IMG/VR virus record: IMGVR_UViG_3300005663_000124
Coordinates: 1 to 37,314 of that record
Source of the DNA: a virus
DNA: 37,314 nt
Strand: one strand, 5' to 3'
Both the position numbers and the translations under genes were made by a program. The notes below the pieces were generated by a model. The model worked only from the letters and a program-made list of their open reading frames with translations. It did no database searches and was not told where the DNA came from. This document shows, in pieces, positions 12,843 to 22,356 of this stretch (positions are counted from its first letter, which is position 1; every line of letters starts with the position of its first letter).

Positions 12843-15461
12843 TTATTGAAATAATTTTTGAACCCAAATCGTTTGACCAGTTCCTGATTTCAATCGACTA
12901 TTAGCACGTGCCGTAGAACCTGGATCAAGTGACTCCGCAAATTTACTATACAACACATTTTTGAAAAGTGCATGCATAAACCATAAATTTGGCGTTAAAT
13001 CTCGTCCAATTTTTAATGCACTTAATCCTGGTTTTGAGAAATTGATATCCTTTCCTATTTGATCAAATTTTGATGCAACAGGCCCTTTTAAAAAATCCAT
13101 GATTGAATGACCATACGAAAAATAATTTCCCATGAAAAAATCACCGTATAAACCAAATGCGGGTGCCAACAAACGTTTAATATTTTCTTCTTTTGTAAAG
13201 TCAGGAACTGTTTCACCTTTTAATAAAGCTGCTGCTGATAATCCAATCCCTGAAAAAATAGAGACACCTACCATCAGCTCAGCCATTCCACCTAATACAT
13301 TAAACGGCGTACGATTAACCCCTCCAATTAATTCACGTTTAATGACTCGATCAACAAAGGCAAAAGGAAAAGTTTTAAATTGAAAGAAAAATCTTGATAA
13401 TTCTCCTGGAATGGTTCCTTTGGGACCTCCCGAAGCGGCTAATGCTCGTTCTTTTAGACCAGGAAAAGGAACAACATGTTGTTCAGCATTAAAAAAATGT
13501 TTTGTAACCAAATCTTCAAGATCAATTTTAGCAAGATTAATAGCAGATTTGGATGCCTTTGGATTATTAATATAATCTTTAATGACACTATCAGGCAATT
13601 CTCTTACTGAATCAGCTAAAATATAAAGTTTCTTATCAGCCAATCGTTTGCCACTTTGACGGATTGCATCCCACTCTCTTTCACCAATTGCACTATCAGC
13701 CAACGATTTTTGTAAATCAATATTTAATTTTCCATAAGGTATATTACGATTAAGCGCTAATCGTCTACCTAATTCTGCTGAAATGCCACCCATTCTCTCC
13801 CAATCCCATGGATGCTGACCATTCAAATTAAAATATTGAGATTGTAATCGTGAATAACCGGCGCCGACAAGAGATTGATCGGGCGTATATCTTGATGCAA
13901 TCGCACCCGTTAAAGATTTTGTTGAAACGACCATTGAATCAAGTACTTGTCGTCGTTCTTTTGAAGGAAAAATAGCAATAAAGTTTTTTACACCTGTTGC
14001 CCAACGATCTCCAAATGTTACACCATTATATTTTAAAGTTGCTATTTCATTAGCAACATCTGAAAAAGAATGGAGAGTAGAGAATCCTAGGGTCTCCATA
14101 CGTGCAAAATCTCTCAAATTCTGACCTATTTTTGCCATTCTTGTATTTACCACTCTACTTGAACTTCCATCCATTACAGTAATTAAGCGTTTAGAACTAA
14201 AAGCATAAAGTTTTGCTGATTGTGTTTTTTCTTTTGATGCCTCTTCCTTAATACGTTTTTCTAAATATCTTAATCCTGTTGGACCCGTTTCTTGTAATAA
14301 AGCCAAATCATTTGATGTTTGATGTAATTCACGATCTAATGTTTGAGCTAATGTTGCGCGTCCCATTTTATATTGATAAGCTATCCAATCTTTTCCATCA
14401 TTAAAATGGTAAGTACGATGACGTGAATTAATTTTTTTCTCAAGTGCTGCGCGTTGTGTATAAGCGACCTCTGAATCAATTCCAGTAACATGTGATAAAT
14501 CATTTTTCGTCTCATGCAAACCTGAAACGAATGATTTATAATCTTCCCACATCTGTTCTTTAATTGCCGATGCTTCTGGTTTTATTTCAGTAAAGGTCCT
14601 CTCAATATTAAGTTTAGGATGAATAAAATCATGCCATCGATTAAAGGATTTCCTTAAGAATTTATCATTCACTTCTTCAACTGCTTCTTGACCACCTCTT
14701 AACCAAGCTGCCCCTCTTTCTAATCGATATAGATTTCGCGTTAACTGATCTTTAAAAAACGAATCATCATACTTACTTAATTCGTAAGGATCATGAATTG
14801 TCATGGATATACGATCTTCTAACGGTTTTATATCAGCACCAAATCGATTTAATATTTTTCGCTGAAATTCTTGATTGTGCGAAATAATTCTAGCGACTTC
14901 TTTAGCACGAGGATCTCCCGTATCAACTCCTTCTTTTTCAGAGATAATTTTTTCTTCATTGTTAAGATTTAACAAATATGATCGTAAATCCTCACCTAAT
15001 TCATTTTTTCCTTGCAACATAGTTAACAATCCATCGGGTGAACTTAATAAACGTCGATAAGTCGCGCCAAATTGAGCGTTAATTGAATTGCCGACTCCAA
15101 ACTCTGGCCCTTCCCCGCCTGCAATCTTATTAAATATTCCTCTTGATTTTGATTTAAACTGACCTACGTGAGATTCAAACTTTGCACGAGCAAATGCATC
15201 TAATTTAGCTTGTTGTTGCCTTTTTTTAGAGAGATTATCATATTCTCTTTGAATTTGTTCAGAAGCCATCCTAGAAGCTTCTGAATCAGTCATATTGTTT
15301 TTTATTTTTAATTTGCGTGCGCGATTTCGAATACGTTCAGTCACCTCATCAATTAATGATTTGTTAAAAGGAAGATCCTCACCAAAAATAGTTTTGGCAA
15401 GTTCTAAACCTAAATTCGCACATGCATCTCTAACCAATTCGCACCCCCACACAATCTGCAA
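12843..15461 (-). CDS. Internal virion protein, C-terminal part of a gp16-like protein (up to 872 aa)
   Basis: Large mixed alpha/beta protein with long helical stretches (RIRNRARKLKIKNNMTDSEA, MASEQIQREYDNL) and a hydrophobic segment near residue 715 (MAELMVGVSIFSGIGLSAAALL). It lies where T7 encodes gp16, the ejection protein that forms the trans-envelope channel. Nothing like a ribosome-binding site precedes the TTG at 15461, and this frame overlaps the end of the 450-aa ORF by 32 bases. A one-base shift at a G5 run (15444-15448) would fuse the two to 1312 aa, close to T7 gp16 (about 1318). It is probably the C-terminal part of a single protein, joined by programmed frameshift or separated by a mutation or sequencing error. 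Confidence 0.75.
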   Translation of the reverse strand: MQIVWGCELVRDACANLGLELAKTIFGEDLPFNKSLIDEVTERIRNRARKLKIKNNMTDSEASRMASEQIQREYDNLSKKRQQQAKLDAFARAKFESHVGQFKSKSRGIFNKIAGGEGPEFGVGNSINAQFGATYRRLLSSPDGLLTMLQGKNELGEDLRSYLLNLNNEEKIISEKEGVDTGDPRAKEVARIISHNQEFQRKILNRFGADIKPLEDRISMTIHDPYELSKYDDSFFKDQLTRNLYRLERGAAWLRGGQEAVEEVNDKFLRKSFNRWHDFIHPKLNIERTFTEIKPEASAIKEQMWEDYKSFVSGLHETKNDLSHVTGIDSEVAYTQRAALEKKINSRHRTYHFNDGKDWIAYQYKMGRATLAQTLDRELHQTSNDLALLQETGPTGLRYLEKRIKEEASKEKTQSAKLYAFSSKRLITVMDGSSSRVVNTRMAKIGQNLRDFARMETLGFSTLHSFSDVANEIATLKYNGVTFGDRWATGVKNFIAIFPSKERRQVLDSMVVSTKSLTGAIASRYTPDQSLVGAGYSRLQSQYFNLNGQHPWDWERMGGISAELGRRLALNRNIPYGKLNIDLQKSLADSAIGEREWDAIRQSGKRLADKKLYILADSVRELPDSVIKDYINNPKASKSAINLAKIDLEDLVTKHFFNAEQHVVPFPGLKERALAASGGPKGTIPGELSRFFFQFKTFPFAFVDRVIKRELIGGVNRTPFNVLGGMAELMVGVSIFSGIGLSAAALLKGETVPDFTKEENIKRLLAPAFGLYGDFFMGNYFSYGHSIMDFLKGPVASKFDQIGKDINFSKPGLSALKIGRDLTPNLWFMHALFKNVLYSKFAESLDPGSTARANSRLKSGTGQTIWVQKLFQ
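15430..15461 (-). other. Overlap with G5 run where two gp16-like frames could join
   Basis: On the minus strand the shared segment contains TGTGGGGGTGCG. The upstream frame reads GTG GGG GTG CGA ATT GGT TAG; skipping one G gives GTG GGG TGC GAA, which continues in the downstream frame as CVGCELVRDACANLG. No Shine-Dalgarno is present for an independent start. Confidence 0.6.
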
Positions 15462-16782
15462 TTCTTGTGATTATACGTTGAAATTTCGGTAATGCTTTAG
15501 CGAAATCATTTGTTTTCTTAATATTATCTACAGTTTCATCGTCCAGTAATCCCTGATCATTCGCTTGTTGAATAAAGCCTTCAGCATTTGCGGGTAATTC
15601 AAAATCGTCATCATCGGGAAGTTCATTGATGTCAGTGGCGAGTGGTCGTTCATTTGGATTTTGAAAGAATGAATTATCAGGTGATACCTGGCGCGCTTCC
15701 CAGGCATCTTGTTCTTGTGGTGAAATTGGAATAGGGTCTTGACTTACAATATCTTTTGCACTTTGATTGGCAACAAGAATTTTTTGTGTTACACGCTTTT
15801 CATTGTTCAAATCGGTTAACTCATCTTGAGCTATTTGGGTTGGCAAAACATCCACTTCTCTTTGTTTATCTGCAATTTGACTATCTAAATTTGTGATATG
15901 ACCATTTAATGTATCAACATTATCACTAATATCTTGTAGTGAAGGGTCAACACCCGCTGCTCGCTGCGCATTAAAAGCACGTTTTGCCTGTAATGAAACA
16001 TCTACTTTTTTATCATTATCAATCTGGGCAGCTGCTTGATCAAATCCTTTTCTTAATTCGCCTGGATCAGCAAACTGAACCATTCCTTTTTTTAATCCTA
16101 ATGCATTTATATTTGATTTAAGTTTACCTGCATTCGGCATCATAGTTTGAGTTAAATTTCCTCGCAAATGATGCATAAAATGTCCTATGGCTTGACCTCC
16201 AATATCAAAAGAAGATCCATACAATGAATTATAAGCTGTATCTTTCATTGCATCTAAATAATTATAATCATCTTGTATTGGGGTATTTTCATCTAATGCA
16301 GCTCTAGCAAAATTCCCAGGAGCACTCGAAATAGCAGTGGTAGCTCCTCCACGTATAACAGCCTTAATCCCCATTTGAGCGATCTTATTCGAGACTAATT
16401 TTGCTGCTATTCCTTCGCCAAGTTCACCAAGAAAAGGTCCTGTAATAGCTCCTACAGCCGCTGTGACAGGTTGTGTTGCAAACCCTCCAATATCACCAAT
16501 GCCTCGATTAAACGTCGAATACCATCCATCAGGCATCCGATGTTGAATATCTTCTAACGCATTAAAAGTTTGTTGTCTGGACTTTAAAAATTCTGCTGAT
16601 TCTGCTGGAGTTTTATCATCAAGACTGTAAGCAGTCAAAGCACTTGCAAGAGCACCATGCAAAAGAGTTTCTTCACCCGCTGCACCCATTCCCTGCAATC
16701 GAGAAGCTGGCATATTTTCCTCACCATACTTTTGAACTGCTGGATCAACATCAACAGGATCTCTGTGTACTAATATTGGCAT
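15430..16782 (-). CDS. Internal virion protein, N-terminal part of a gp16-like protein (450 aa)
   Basis: ATG 16782 follows the gp15-like gene after 4 bases. Glycine/alanine-rich amphipathic stretch at about residues 95-160 (GGFATQPVTAAVGAITGPFLGELG...), typical of ejection proteins that interact with membranes, then long helical/coiled regions with Gln and Asp (NLDSQIADKQREVDVL). A lytic transglycosylase signature, present at the N-terminus of T7 gp16, was not seen. The stop at 15430 follows a G5 run, and the next frame continues; see the frame-overlap entry. Confidence 0.75.
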   Translation of the reverse strand: MPILVHRDPVDVDPAVQKYGEENMPASRLQGMGAAGEETLLHGALASALTAYSLDDKTPAESAEFLKSRQQTFNALEDIQHRMPDGWYSTFNRGIGDIGGFATQPVTAAVGAITGPFLGELGEGIAAKLVSNKIAQMGIKAVIRGGATTAISSAPGNFARAALDENTPIQDDYNYLDAMKDTAYNSLYGSSFDIGGQAIGHFMHHLRGNLTQTMMPNAGKLKSNINALGLKKGMVQFADPGELRKGFDQAAAQIDNDKKVDVSLQAKRAFNAQRAAGVDPSLQDISDNVDTLNGHITNLDSQIADKQREVDVLPTQIAQDELTDLNNEKRVTQKILVANQSAKDIVSQDPIPISPQEQDAWEARQVSPDNSFFQNPNERPLATDINELPDDDDFELPANAEGFIQQANDQGLLDDETVDNIKKTNDFAKALPKFQRIITRIADCVGVRIG

Positions 16783-16786
16783 TTTA

Positions 16787-19093
16787 TCAATCCTTCGTTA
16801 ATGCAAAATTATCAAAACGTATTTGCAATGGTGTCGTTTCAATATTTTTTAATGTCAATGGTATTTTCTTAACCATAGGCGCGAATTTTCTTAAGAAGTT
16901 TGGGTCAGCGGCTTGTTTTGATGTAAATCCAAATAATCGATGTCCAGGTAATAAAATCGGATGACCCATTGAATCAGTCTTAATATAATTTCCCTTGTTA
17001 TCATTAATCCAATGCCCCTGATTAATAGCATTTTCACGAGTGATATTAGTTAAATATTTGTGTGATAAATTTAATGATGGATTTCCTTCTGGTTCAATCG
17101 GTGCGGTTTTTAAATAAAAATCCATATAATTCATGGTTTCTTTTACTGAATCAGGATTTTGATCATGCGGAACTACATACGACCGTCCCACATATGAAAA
17201 TAAATTTGTCACAAAAACAGTTTTTATTTGTTTGACAACTTGGTCTTGCGTCATATTAGAATTAGCATATAACCATTGACCATATTTAAACATCGTATTT
17301 TTCAATGAATCAGTTGTTGAAGAATCAGTATGTGCGCCTGCATTAATCGCAGTGAGATATTTATTAACAGAATCATCTGTAAATATTGCCTTCTTTAAAG
17401 TTGAATTAGGTTGTTTAACAGCTTGCTGTGTGCCCTTTAATACAACAAGATTTGTTAATTTTTGATCTTTTGAAGCTGTAGAATCATGTGTAAGAGCTGC
17501 CTCAACTCCTTGCAGGTAAACTGCATTCGATGGAACTTGAGCAATATTAACTAAATCAAAGTATGCCGTATCTAAACCTGCTTTAACCAATCCATTTTTA
17601 TAATAATTAAAATTATCAGGATCACGGCTTAATTTATCATTTAACATTTTAAGACCAGCTTGTAAAGATTTCTGACCCGTTGCAGGATCAACGGCATTCC
17701 TAATCGAATCAGCATCAGTAATATTTAAAGACATGGGTTGTGCTTGAATTTTATTATCAGGAATATTCATTTGCTTTTCATGTTCAACAAAATAATTAGT
17801 CATCGCTTGTGCTTTATTTTGAATAGCTGGATTATTTTCAATTGCCTGTAAATCACCTGACGAACTTTCTCGATTAAGTACAAATCGCACTGGATTATTT
17901 TCCATATTTTGAGCAACTTGTTTCAACCGAGTTGACGCTGCATTTTTAGATGCAAGAATATAAGAAGCATAAGGACTTTTTGCTTCATCACCAACCAGTC
18001 CTTCATTCTTAAGACGAATAGCGGTACTTGTAGCATCTTGTAAATTCTCACTATGAGATTGTACTATTGCATGAACATTTTTATCAATTTCAAGTTCGTG
18101 AGATAAATCAACAGCAAGCTCTGGTTTTAAACCAATAATATCCGTTAAAAGTTGAGGATTAGGCGTACCCGTCGCAATGGTTTGATCATGCAATGAATGA
18201 ATTTTCATTTGAAGATTTGCTCTGTTAATTCCATCATTTTGCGCAGCTTGAACATCAATCGCATGCATTTTTGATAAAGTAACATTCCTATCATGTGGTG
18301 AATAAATTTTATCAAATTGCGGAGAGGTTAATACAAAATTACGATATTTTGGTAACTCTGGTGCTAAAGAAGGATCTTGAGCAACTTGCTGTCTTAAGTT
18401 TTCATAATGACCCAATAGTTGTTGAGTCGTAAATTCCTGATTTGCACTTTTTTTATAAACAGCACCTTGTTCACCCGTAATCATTCTACTTGCAACACCA
18501 TCTTCTACTAATTGATTAACTTGACCATGGAATGATAAAGCACCTTGCGTTGCAGGATTTAAAGAAACTGTCCCAGGAGGGCTTTTTTTAAAAACATCAA
18601 TAAGATCATTACTATGACCTATTCTTGCGCCTTCACGTGCAAGATTTCCCATTTGATTAGAAAAAGTTGAAATACTATTTTGAAATTGAAAAGCAGTTTC
18701 ATTTCGAGCCACACTCGCAGCCTGCAATGCCAATCGATTCGTAATTAAATTTCGATGATAAGATAACATGCGTTCTGTATAAGGACGATTTGCCGGTAAA
18801 ACGGACGCCACCGTTGCAGAAGAATACTGATCATAGATTTTGTTAAAATCACCTACATTCTGTACAGAAGGTGATTTTTGCATATATTCCTGACCTAAAG
18901 CAGAACTGTGATTGATAATATCCGTTCCCACTTTATATTTTTGTGCAATCGTCGCTGATTTGATTTGAGTAATACCTACTTTCATAGCCGCTTCACCCAA
19001 TTGGCCTAATCCTTCTAACTGAGGGGATAGTGGCATTGCAGGTCCTGGTGCAACAACTGTCGCATCTTCAAATCTTGGTAATTCACCTTGCAT
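16787..19093 (-). CDS. Internal virion protein, gp15-like (768 aa)
   Basis: Length and position match T7 gp15 (747 aa), an ejection protein of the internal core. The sequence is almost entirely helical, Gln/Asn-rich, without membrane segments or catalytic motifs; the N-terminus (ATVVAPGPAMPLSPQLEGLGQLGEAA) is Pro/Gly-rich as is common in this family. Identification rests mainly on gene order (gp14-, gp15-, gp16-like, fibre). Confidence 0.7.
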   Translation of the reverse strand: MQGELPRFEDATVVAPGPAMPLSPQLEGLGQLGEAAMKVGITQIKSATIAQKYKVGTDIINHSSALGQEYMQKSPSVQNVGDFNKIYDQYSSATVASVLPANRPYTERMLSYHRNLITNRLALQAASVARNETAFQFQNSISTFSNQMGNLAREGARIGHSNDLIDVFKKSPPGTVSLNPATQGALSFHGQVNQLVEDGVASRMITGEQGAVYKKSANQEFTTQQLLGHYENLRQQVAQDPSLAPELPKYRNFVLTSPQFDKIYSPHDRNVTLSKMHAIDVQAAQNDGINRANLQMKIHSLHDQTIATGTPNPQLLTDIIGLKPELAVDLSHELEIDKNVHAIVQSHSENLQDATSTAIRLKNEGLVGDEAKSPYASYILASKNAASTRLKQVAQNMENNPVRFVLNRESSSGDLQAIENNPAIQNKAQAMTNYFVEHEKQMNIPDNKIQAQPMSLNITDADSIRNAVDPATGQKSLQAGLKMLNDKLSRDPDNFNYYKNGLVKAGLDTAYFDLVNIAQVPSNAVYLQGVEAALTHDSTASKDQKLTNLVVLKGTQQAVKQPNSTLKKAIFTDDSVNKYLTAINAGAHTDSSTTDSLKNTMFKYGQWLYANSNMTQDQVVKQIKTVFVTNLFSYVGRSYVVPHDQNPDSVKETMNYMDFYLKTAPIEPEGNPSLNLSHKYLTNITRENAINQGHWINDNKGNYIKTDSMGHPILLPGHRLFGFTSKQAADPNFLRKFAPMVKKIPLTLKNIETTPLQIRFDNFALTKD

Positions 19094-19140
19094 TTTTTAA
19101 ATCCTATTTTTAATCTCTTTTATCAAATAATTTTTAAAAA

Positions 19141-19707
19141 TTAAAATAATAAACTTCTTCTCTGTGTAGTAGCAGGATCCCCAGGCAAACGTGCTAATTC
19201 TGTTCCAGTACCTGTTTGTGCTGCTGTACCACTTGCCGATGCACCTGCTCCCCCTTTTGACATCGCTCCTCCAATGGCTGTCCCAACCGCAGAAACATTC
19301 TTGGCACCTATTAACTGTATGACAGCCAAAGGATTACCCCATGCAGCTCCAATTAATGTACGCCGTATATTATCTTCTTGTTGTTTAATGGAAGCACTTG
19401 AAAAAGCTAATTGTAATGAACGTGCCTGACGATCTTCTGAAAACTTATCAAAAGTATCCTGTTGAATCGCTGAAAAACTTGCTGAACTTGGTGAAATACC
19501 ACGTGCTGCTTCTTGAGCCGTTTGAGCAGATAAAACCTTTGATACTTGTTCATCACGCATACGATTTTGTTCAGTATTTTGTAAACGTTCTTGTGCTAAA
19601 CGTGTGCGCAACACTTCTGTTTGTTTACCCATTATCATCGCACTAGAAGCACCTTTTGCAGCAGCACCAGCCGCAGCAATGATAATTGGTACGGCAACTA
19701 CTCCCAT
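19141..19707 (-). CDS. Internal virion protein, gp14-like (188 aa)
   Basis: N-terminal hydrophobic, Gly/Ala-rich segment (VVAVPIIIAAAGAAAKGASSA, residues 3-23), then a helical coiled coil (LRTRLAQERLQNTEQNRMRDEQV) and an Ala/Gly-rich C-terminus. This is the layout of T7 gp14 (196 aa), which ejects first and forms the outer-membrane channel. It directly follows the nozzle gene, as in T7-like phages. Confidence 0.75.
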   Translation of the reverse strand: MGVVAVPIIIAAAGAAAKGASSAMIMGKQTEVLRTRLAQERLQNTEQNRMRDEQVSKVLSAQTAQEAARGISPSSASFSAIQQDTFDKFSEDRQARSLQLAFSSASIKQQEDNIRRTLIGAAWGNPLAVIQLIGAKNVSAVGTAIGGAMSKGGAGASASGTAAQTGTGTELARLPGDPATTQRRSLLF

Positions 19708-19709
19708 CT

Positions 19710-21704
19710 TTAACTCTCCTCAACTTGTTCAACAGAAACTTCATATCCTACACCCAAAATTGTCATAGGACTTGGTTTTGTTTGTGTAATTGAAATATCT
19801 TCTCTACGTTCCCAATCACTTAAATTATCAAATTCAAAAATATCTGTTTTAACTGCTGGCGGTTGATCATAAGCATCTGGTCCGAACTCACGATAAGGGA
19901 TTAAAACGCCATCAATCAAAACATCTAATGACTCATAATAATCAATAAATGCTCGTATAATTCTTTTCTTAATATAGGTAGTTGGTCCGACTTGACTATT
20001 TACCTGTACCGGCATCGGTGTTAATAAGGGATCAAACCTTAAACCAACTTCAACATTGGTAACAGTTTTATCAATCGTTATTTGATTACCCACTACCGTT
20101 TCATCACCTAACACTACTCCATCACCCCGAACTTGTACCAATTGACCTTCTAGATGATCTAACCCTGTAATAATTTGACTTGGTGGTGTTAATGTTTGAA
20201 CAGAACAACAATCCATAAATAATGTGAAGTCTAATTTCTCAAGATAAACGACAGTTGCTCCATCAATTATACGTTCAACTAAAAAATAAATTCTATTATC
20301 AACTTCTCTTATTCGTTTGAATTTCCCTGAACTATTATTGTTATTGGTTGTTTCGCTCAATGACCAAGCCTCTACATTTTCAGATTGTAGGGATTGAAAT
20401 ATTCCCAATGTCCCATCATTATTCACAATAAAGAGATAATTTGAATCTTCGGTCGTCGAACCGCTTAAGACACCGGAATCAACAGGATTAGTAATGACTT
20501 GTGGAGAAACCAATGACACTTCAATAGAATCATAAGATTGACGACCGGAATCAAAAGTAAAAGACATTACCCCTCGACCACCACGTTTAACAAAAAAAGT
20601 TTGATTGTCAAAAACAGTTGGGGCAACATCGGTAATACCAAAATTTGATTGGCGTCTAAAAGCATCATTTCCAGGTGTAATCGCCTTTCCATCTAATTGT
20701 GGAATAGTATGTTCACTTCTAGAAGTAAATATCTGTAAAGACTTATCGCCCACCACATATTTAATTTCACCGACCTTATCACCATCCAATCCTTGCTGAA
20801 TTGAATCTGATTCCTTTCCATCACCTATATCAAAATTTCGATAATCATTCACTACTGACATAAAGATCGTTTCTTTTAAGGATTTTGCTCCGCCAAAAAC
20901 CAATCGTCCTTCATAAAATGTGATGGATAAAGGCCATCCACGATCGGCGTCACTGCTCCATGCAACCTCTTGTAGACTCACATTATTTCCTTGCAATGAA
21001 ACTGCACCAAATTTTGAAGTGATTATTAATTGAACGGTAGAAGGATTAGTATAAGTTTTTATTCGGGCTGAACCAATCGGCTGATTAAGGGATGTTGGGT
21101 CACCAACCCCTTGAAACAAACCGCCCTTATGAGCTGACACAAAAATAGGCGCACTCGATGTTAATGTTGCCGCACCCAAATTAACAGTTGATAATGTAAA
21201 AGTAATAGAATCATAATCCTGTCTAAAATCCTCAGTAGGTAAATTCTTAAAAGTAATTGGTGCAATTGTCCAGATAGTTTCATCATTCACATTTCGATAA
21301 ATCTCTTGGGGTTGTGTATCTTGTTCCGCTCCCACCATGAGATTATACTTTTGATCAAAATCAACGGTGCGTGTTTCTAACATCGCCCCTGTCCACGGAG
21401 TCGTTATATCAGCAATCTTCACATCCGCACTACTATACACAGCAATATTAAGGTTTGTAAAAACAAAAAGATAACTATTGTTATCATCATAAATAAATTC
21501 ACCGAGCATATATTGATTTGCATTAGCGGTAATAGTCGTAATATATTTTGTACCAAATCGTCTTTTCGCCCCTCCTTGTGGAATCACCACCATATTACGT
21601 AATTTTTGCGCACCTTTCATATAAATAGCAAGATCAGTACGCGCCAACATTCGCGGTCCGAGTTCACCGTGCGTAAAATCATTTTGATTGACTAATACAC
21701 CCAT
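19710..21704 (-). CDS. Tail nozzle protein, tail tubular protein B (gp12-like, 664 aa)
   Basis: The N-terminus is highly diagnostic: NDFTHGELGPRMLARTDLAIY, followed by KLRNMVVIPQGGAKRRFGTKY, the signature of podovirus tail nozzle/stabilisation proteins. The rest is beta-propeller-like strands. It closes the distal end of the tail tube and carries fibres. Directly downstream of the gp11-like gene (5-base gap). Confidence 0.92.
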   Translation of the reverse strand: MGVLVNQNDFTHGELGPRMLARTDLAIYMKGAQKLRNMVVIPQGGAKRRFGTKYITTITANANQYMLGEFIYDDNNSYLFVFTNLNIAVYSSADVKIADITTPWTGAMLETRTVDFDQKYNLMVGAEQDTQPQEIYRNVNDETIWTIAPITFKNLPTEDFRQDYDSITFTLSTVNLGAATLTSSAPIFVSAHKGGLFQGVGDPTSLNQPIGSARIKTYTNPSTVQLIITSKFGAVSLQGNNVSLQEVAWSSDADRGWPLSITFYEGRLVFGGAKSLKETIFMSVVNDYRNFDIGDGKESDSIQQGLDGDKVGEIKYVVGDKSLQIFTSRSEHTIPQLDGKAITPGNDAFRRQSNFGITDVAPTVFDNQTFFVKRGGRGVMSFTFDSGRQSYDSIEVSLVSPQVITNPVDSGVLSGSTTEDSNYLFIVNNDGTLGIFQSLQSENVEAWSLSETTNNNNSSGKFKRIREVDNRIYFLVERIIDGATVVYLEKLDFTLFMDCCSVQTLTPPSQIITGLDHLEGQLVQVRGDGVVLGDETVVGNQITIDKTVTNVEVGLRFDPLLTPMPVQVNSQVGPTTYIKKRIIRAFIDYYESLDVLIDGVLIPYREFGPDAYDQPPAVKTDIFEFDNLSDWERREDISITQTKPSPMTILGVGYEVSVEQVEES

Positions 21705-21709
21705 ATATT

Positions 21710-22306
21710 TTAACCATTTCGAATATTATCTGCAAAATGCGCTCTATAAATCTCACCCGCTTTCAAGACACCATTTGGATTAACTTTTGAATCAATATAT
21801 CGGGCTTTCTTTTCCTGCAATTTTGATTCGGCTGCCCAAATTGCAACAATTCCTTTTTGCTGAGTGATCAATAACCCAATACTTGCCGCTAATTTATAAA
21901 TGACTGCTATTTCGAAATAACTCGGAAATGTTGACGCATCAGGTTGAAAAACATAATCAATCTTTAATGTCGATTGATTGGAATATATCTTATCTTCATA
22001 GATTAAATAATTGCTATCAGAATAAACTTTAACAAGCATTTTATAAGCCGGATCCGTGGGTAATTGAAAGACATTTTCCCAGTCATCAGGAGGGGCGCTT
22101 TCGGTTAGTTTCCGAAGTGTTTGAGTGGTCACTGCAAAACGCCACGGTTGTGGTCCGCTAAAAAAATCGCCGATTAAAACATCATACCAAGTACTTGCTG
22201 CTGCATGAATTGGATTACCTGTATTAAAATTGGAAACATCGGAAACAGGAGGTTTTCCCAATAAAATAAAAACATTCGAAATGATTGATACTTTTGATAC
22301 CATCAT
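21710..22306 (-). CDS. Tail tubular protein A (gp11-like gatekeeper, 198 aa)
   Basis: Length matches T7 gp11 (196 aa). The conserved features are ISNVFILLGKPPV near the start, AASTWYDVLIGDFFSGPQPWRFA (residues about 36-58), and DWENVFQLPTDPAYKML, all typical of the family that joins portal and nozzle. ATGATG at 22306-22301 with AAGGA just upstream; either ATG may be used. Confidence 0.9.
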   Translation of the reverse strand: MMVSKVSIISNVFILLGKPPVSDVSNFNTGNPIHAAASTWYDVLIGDFFSGPQPWRFAVTTQTLRKLTESAPPDDWENVFQLPTDPAYKMLVKVYSDSNYLIYEDKIYSNQSTLKIDYVFQPDASTFPSYFEIAVIYKLAASIGLLITQQKGIVAIWAAESKLQEKKARYIDSKVNPNGVLKAGEIYRAHFADNIRNG

Positions 22307-22319
22307 TTAAATCCTTATT

Positions 22320-22352
22320 AATTAGAGAGGAGTTTCACCCCTCTAATTTTTT
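22320..22352. terminator. Stem-loop between capsid and tail genes
   Basis: AATTAGAG (22320-22327) pairs with CTCTAATT (22341-22348), extended by a few inner pairs, and is followed on the plus strand by TTTTTT (22347-22352). The T-run suits termination of plus-strand (antisense) transcripts. For the late minus-strand mRNA it is a stem preceded by A6, so attenuation or RNase processing is more likely. Its place, after the capsid genes and before gp11, equals that of the T7 T-phi terminator. Confidence 0.5.
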
Positions 22353-22356
22353 AGTT

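Noticed and set aside
19398-19646. Plus-strand ORF opposite the gp14-like gene
   Set aside because: Wrong strand, no ribosome-binding site; shadow of the real gene.
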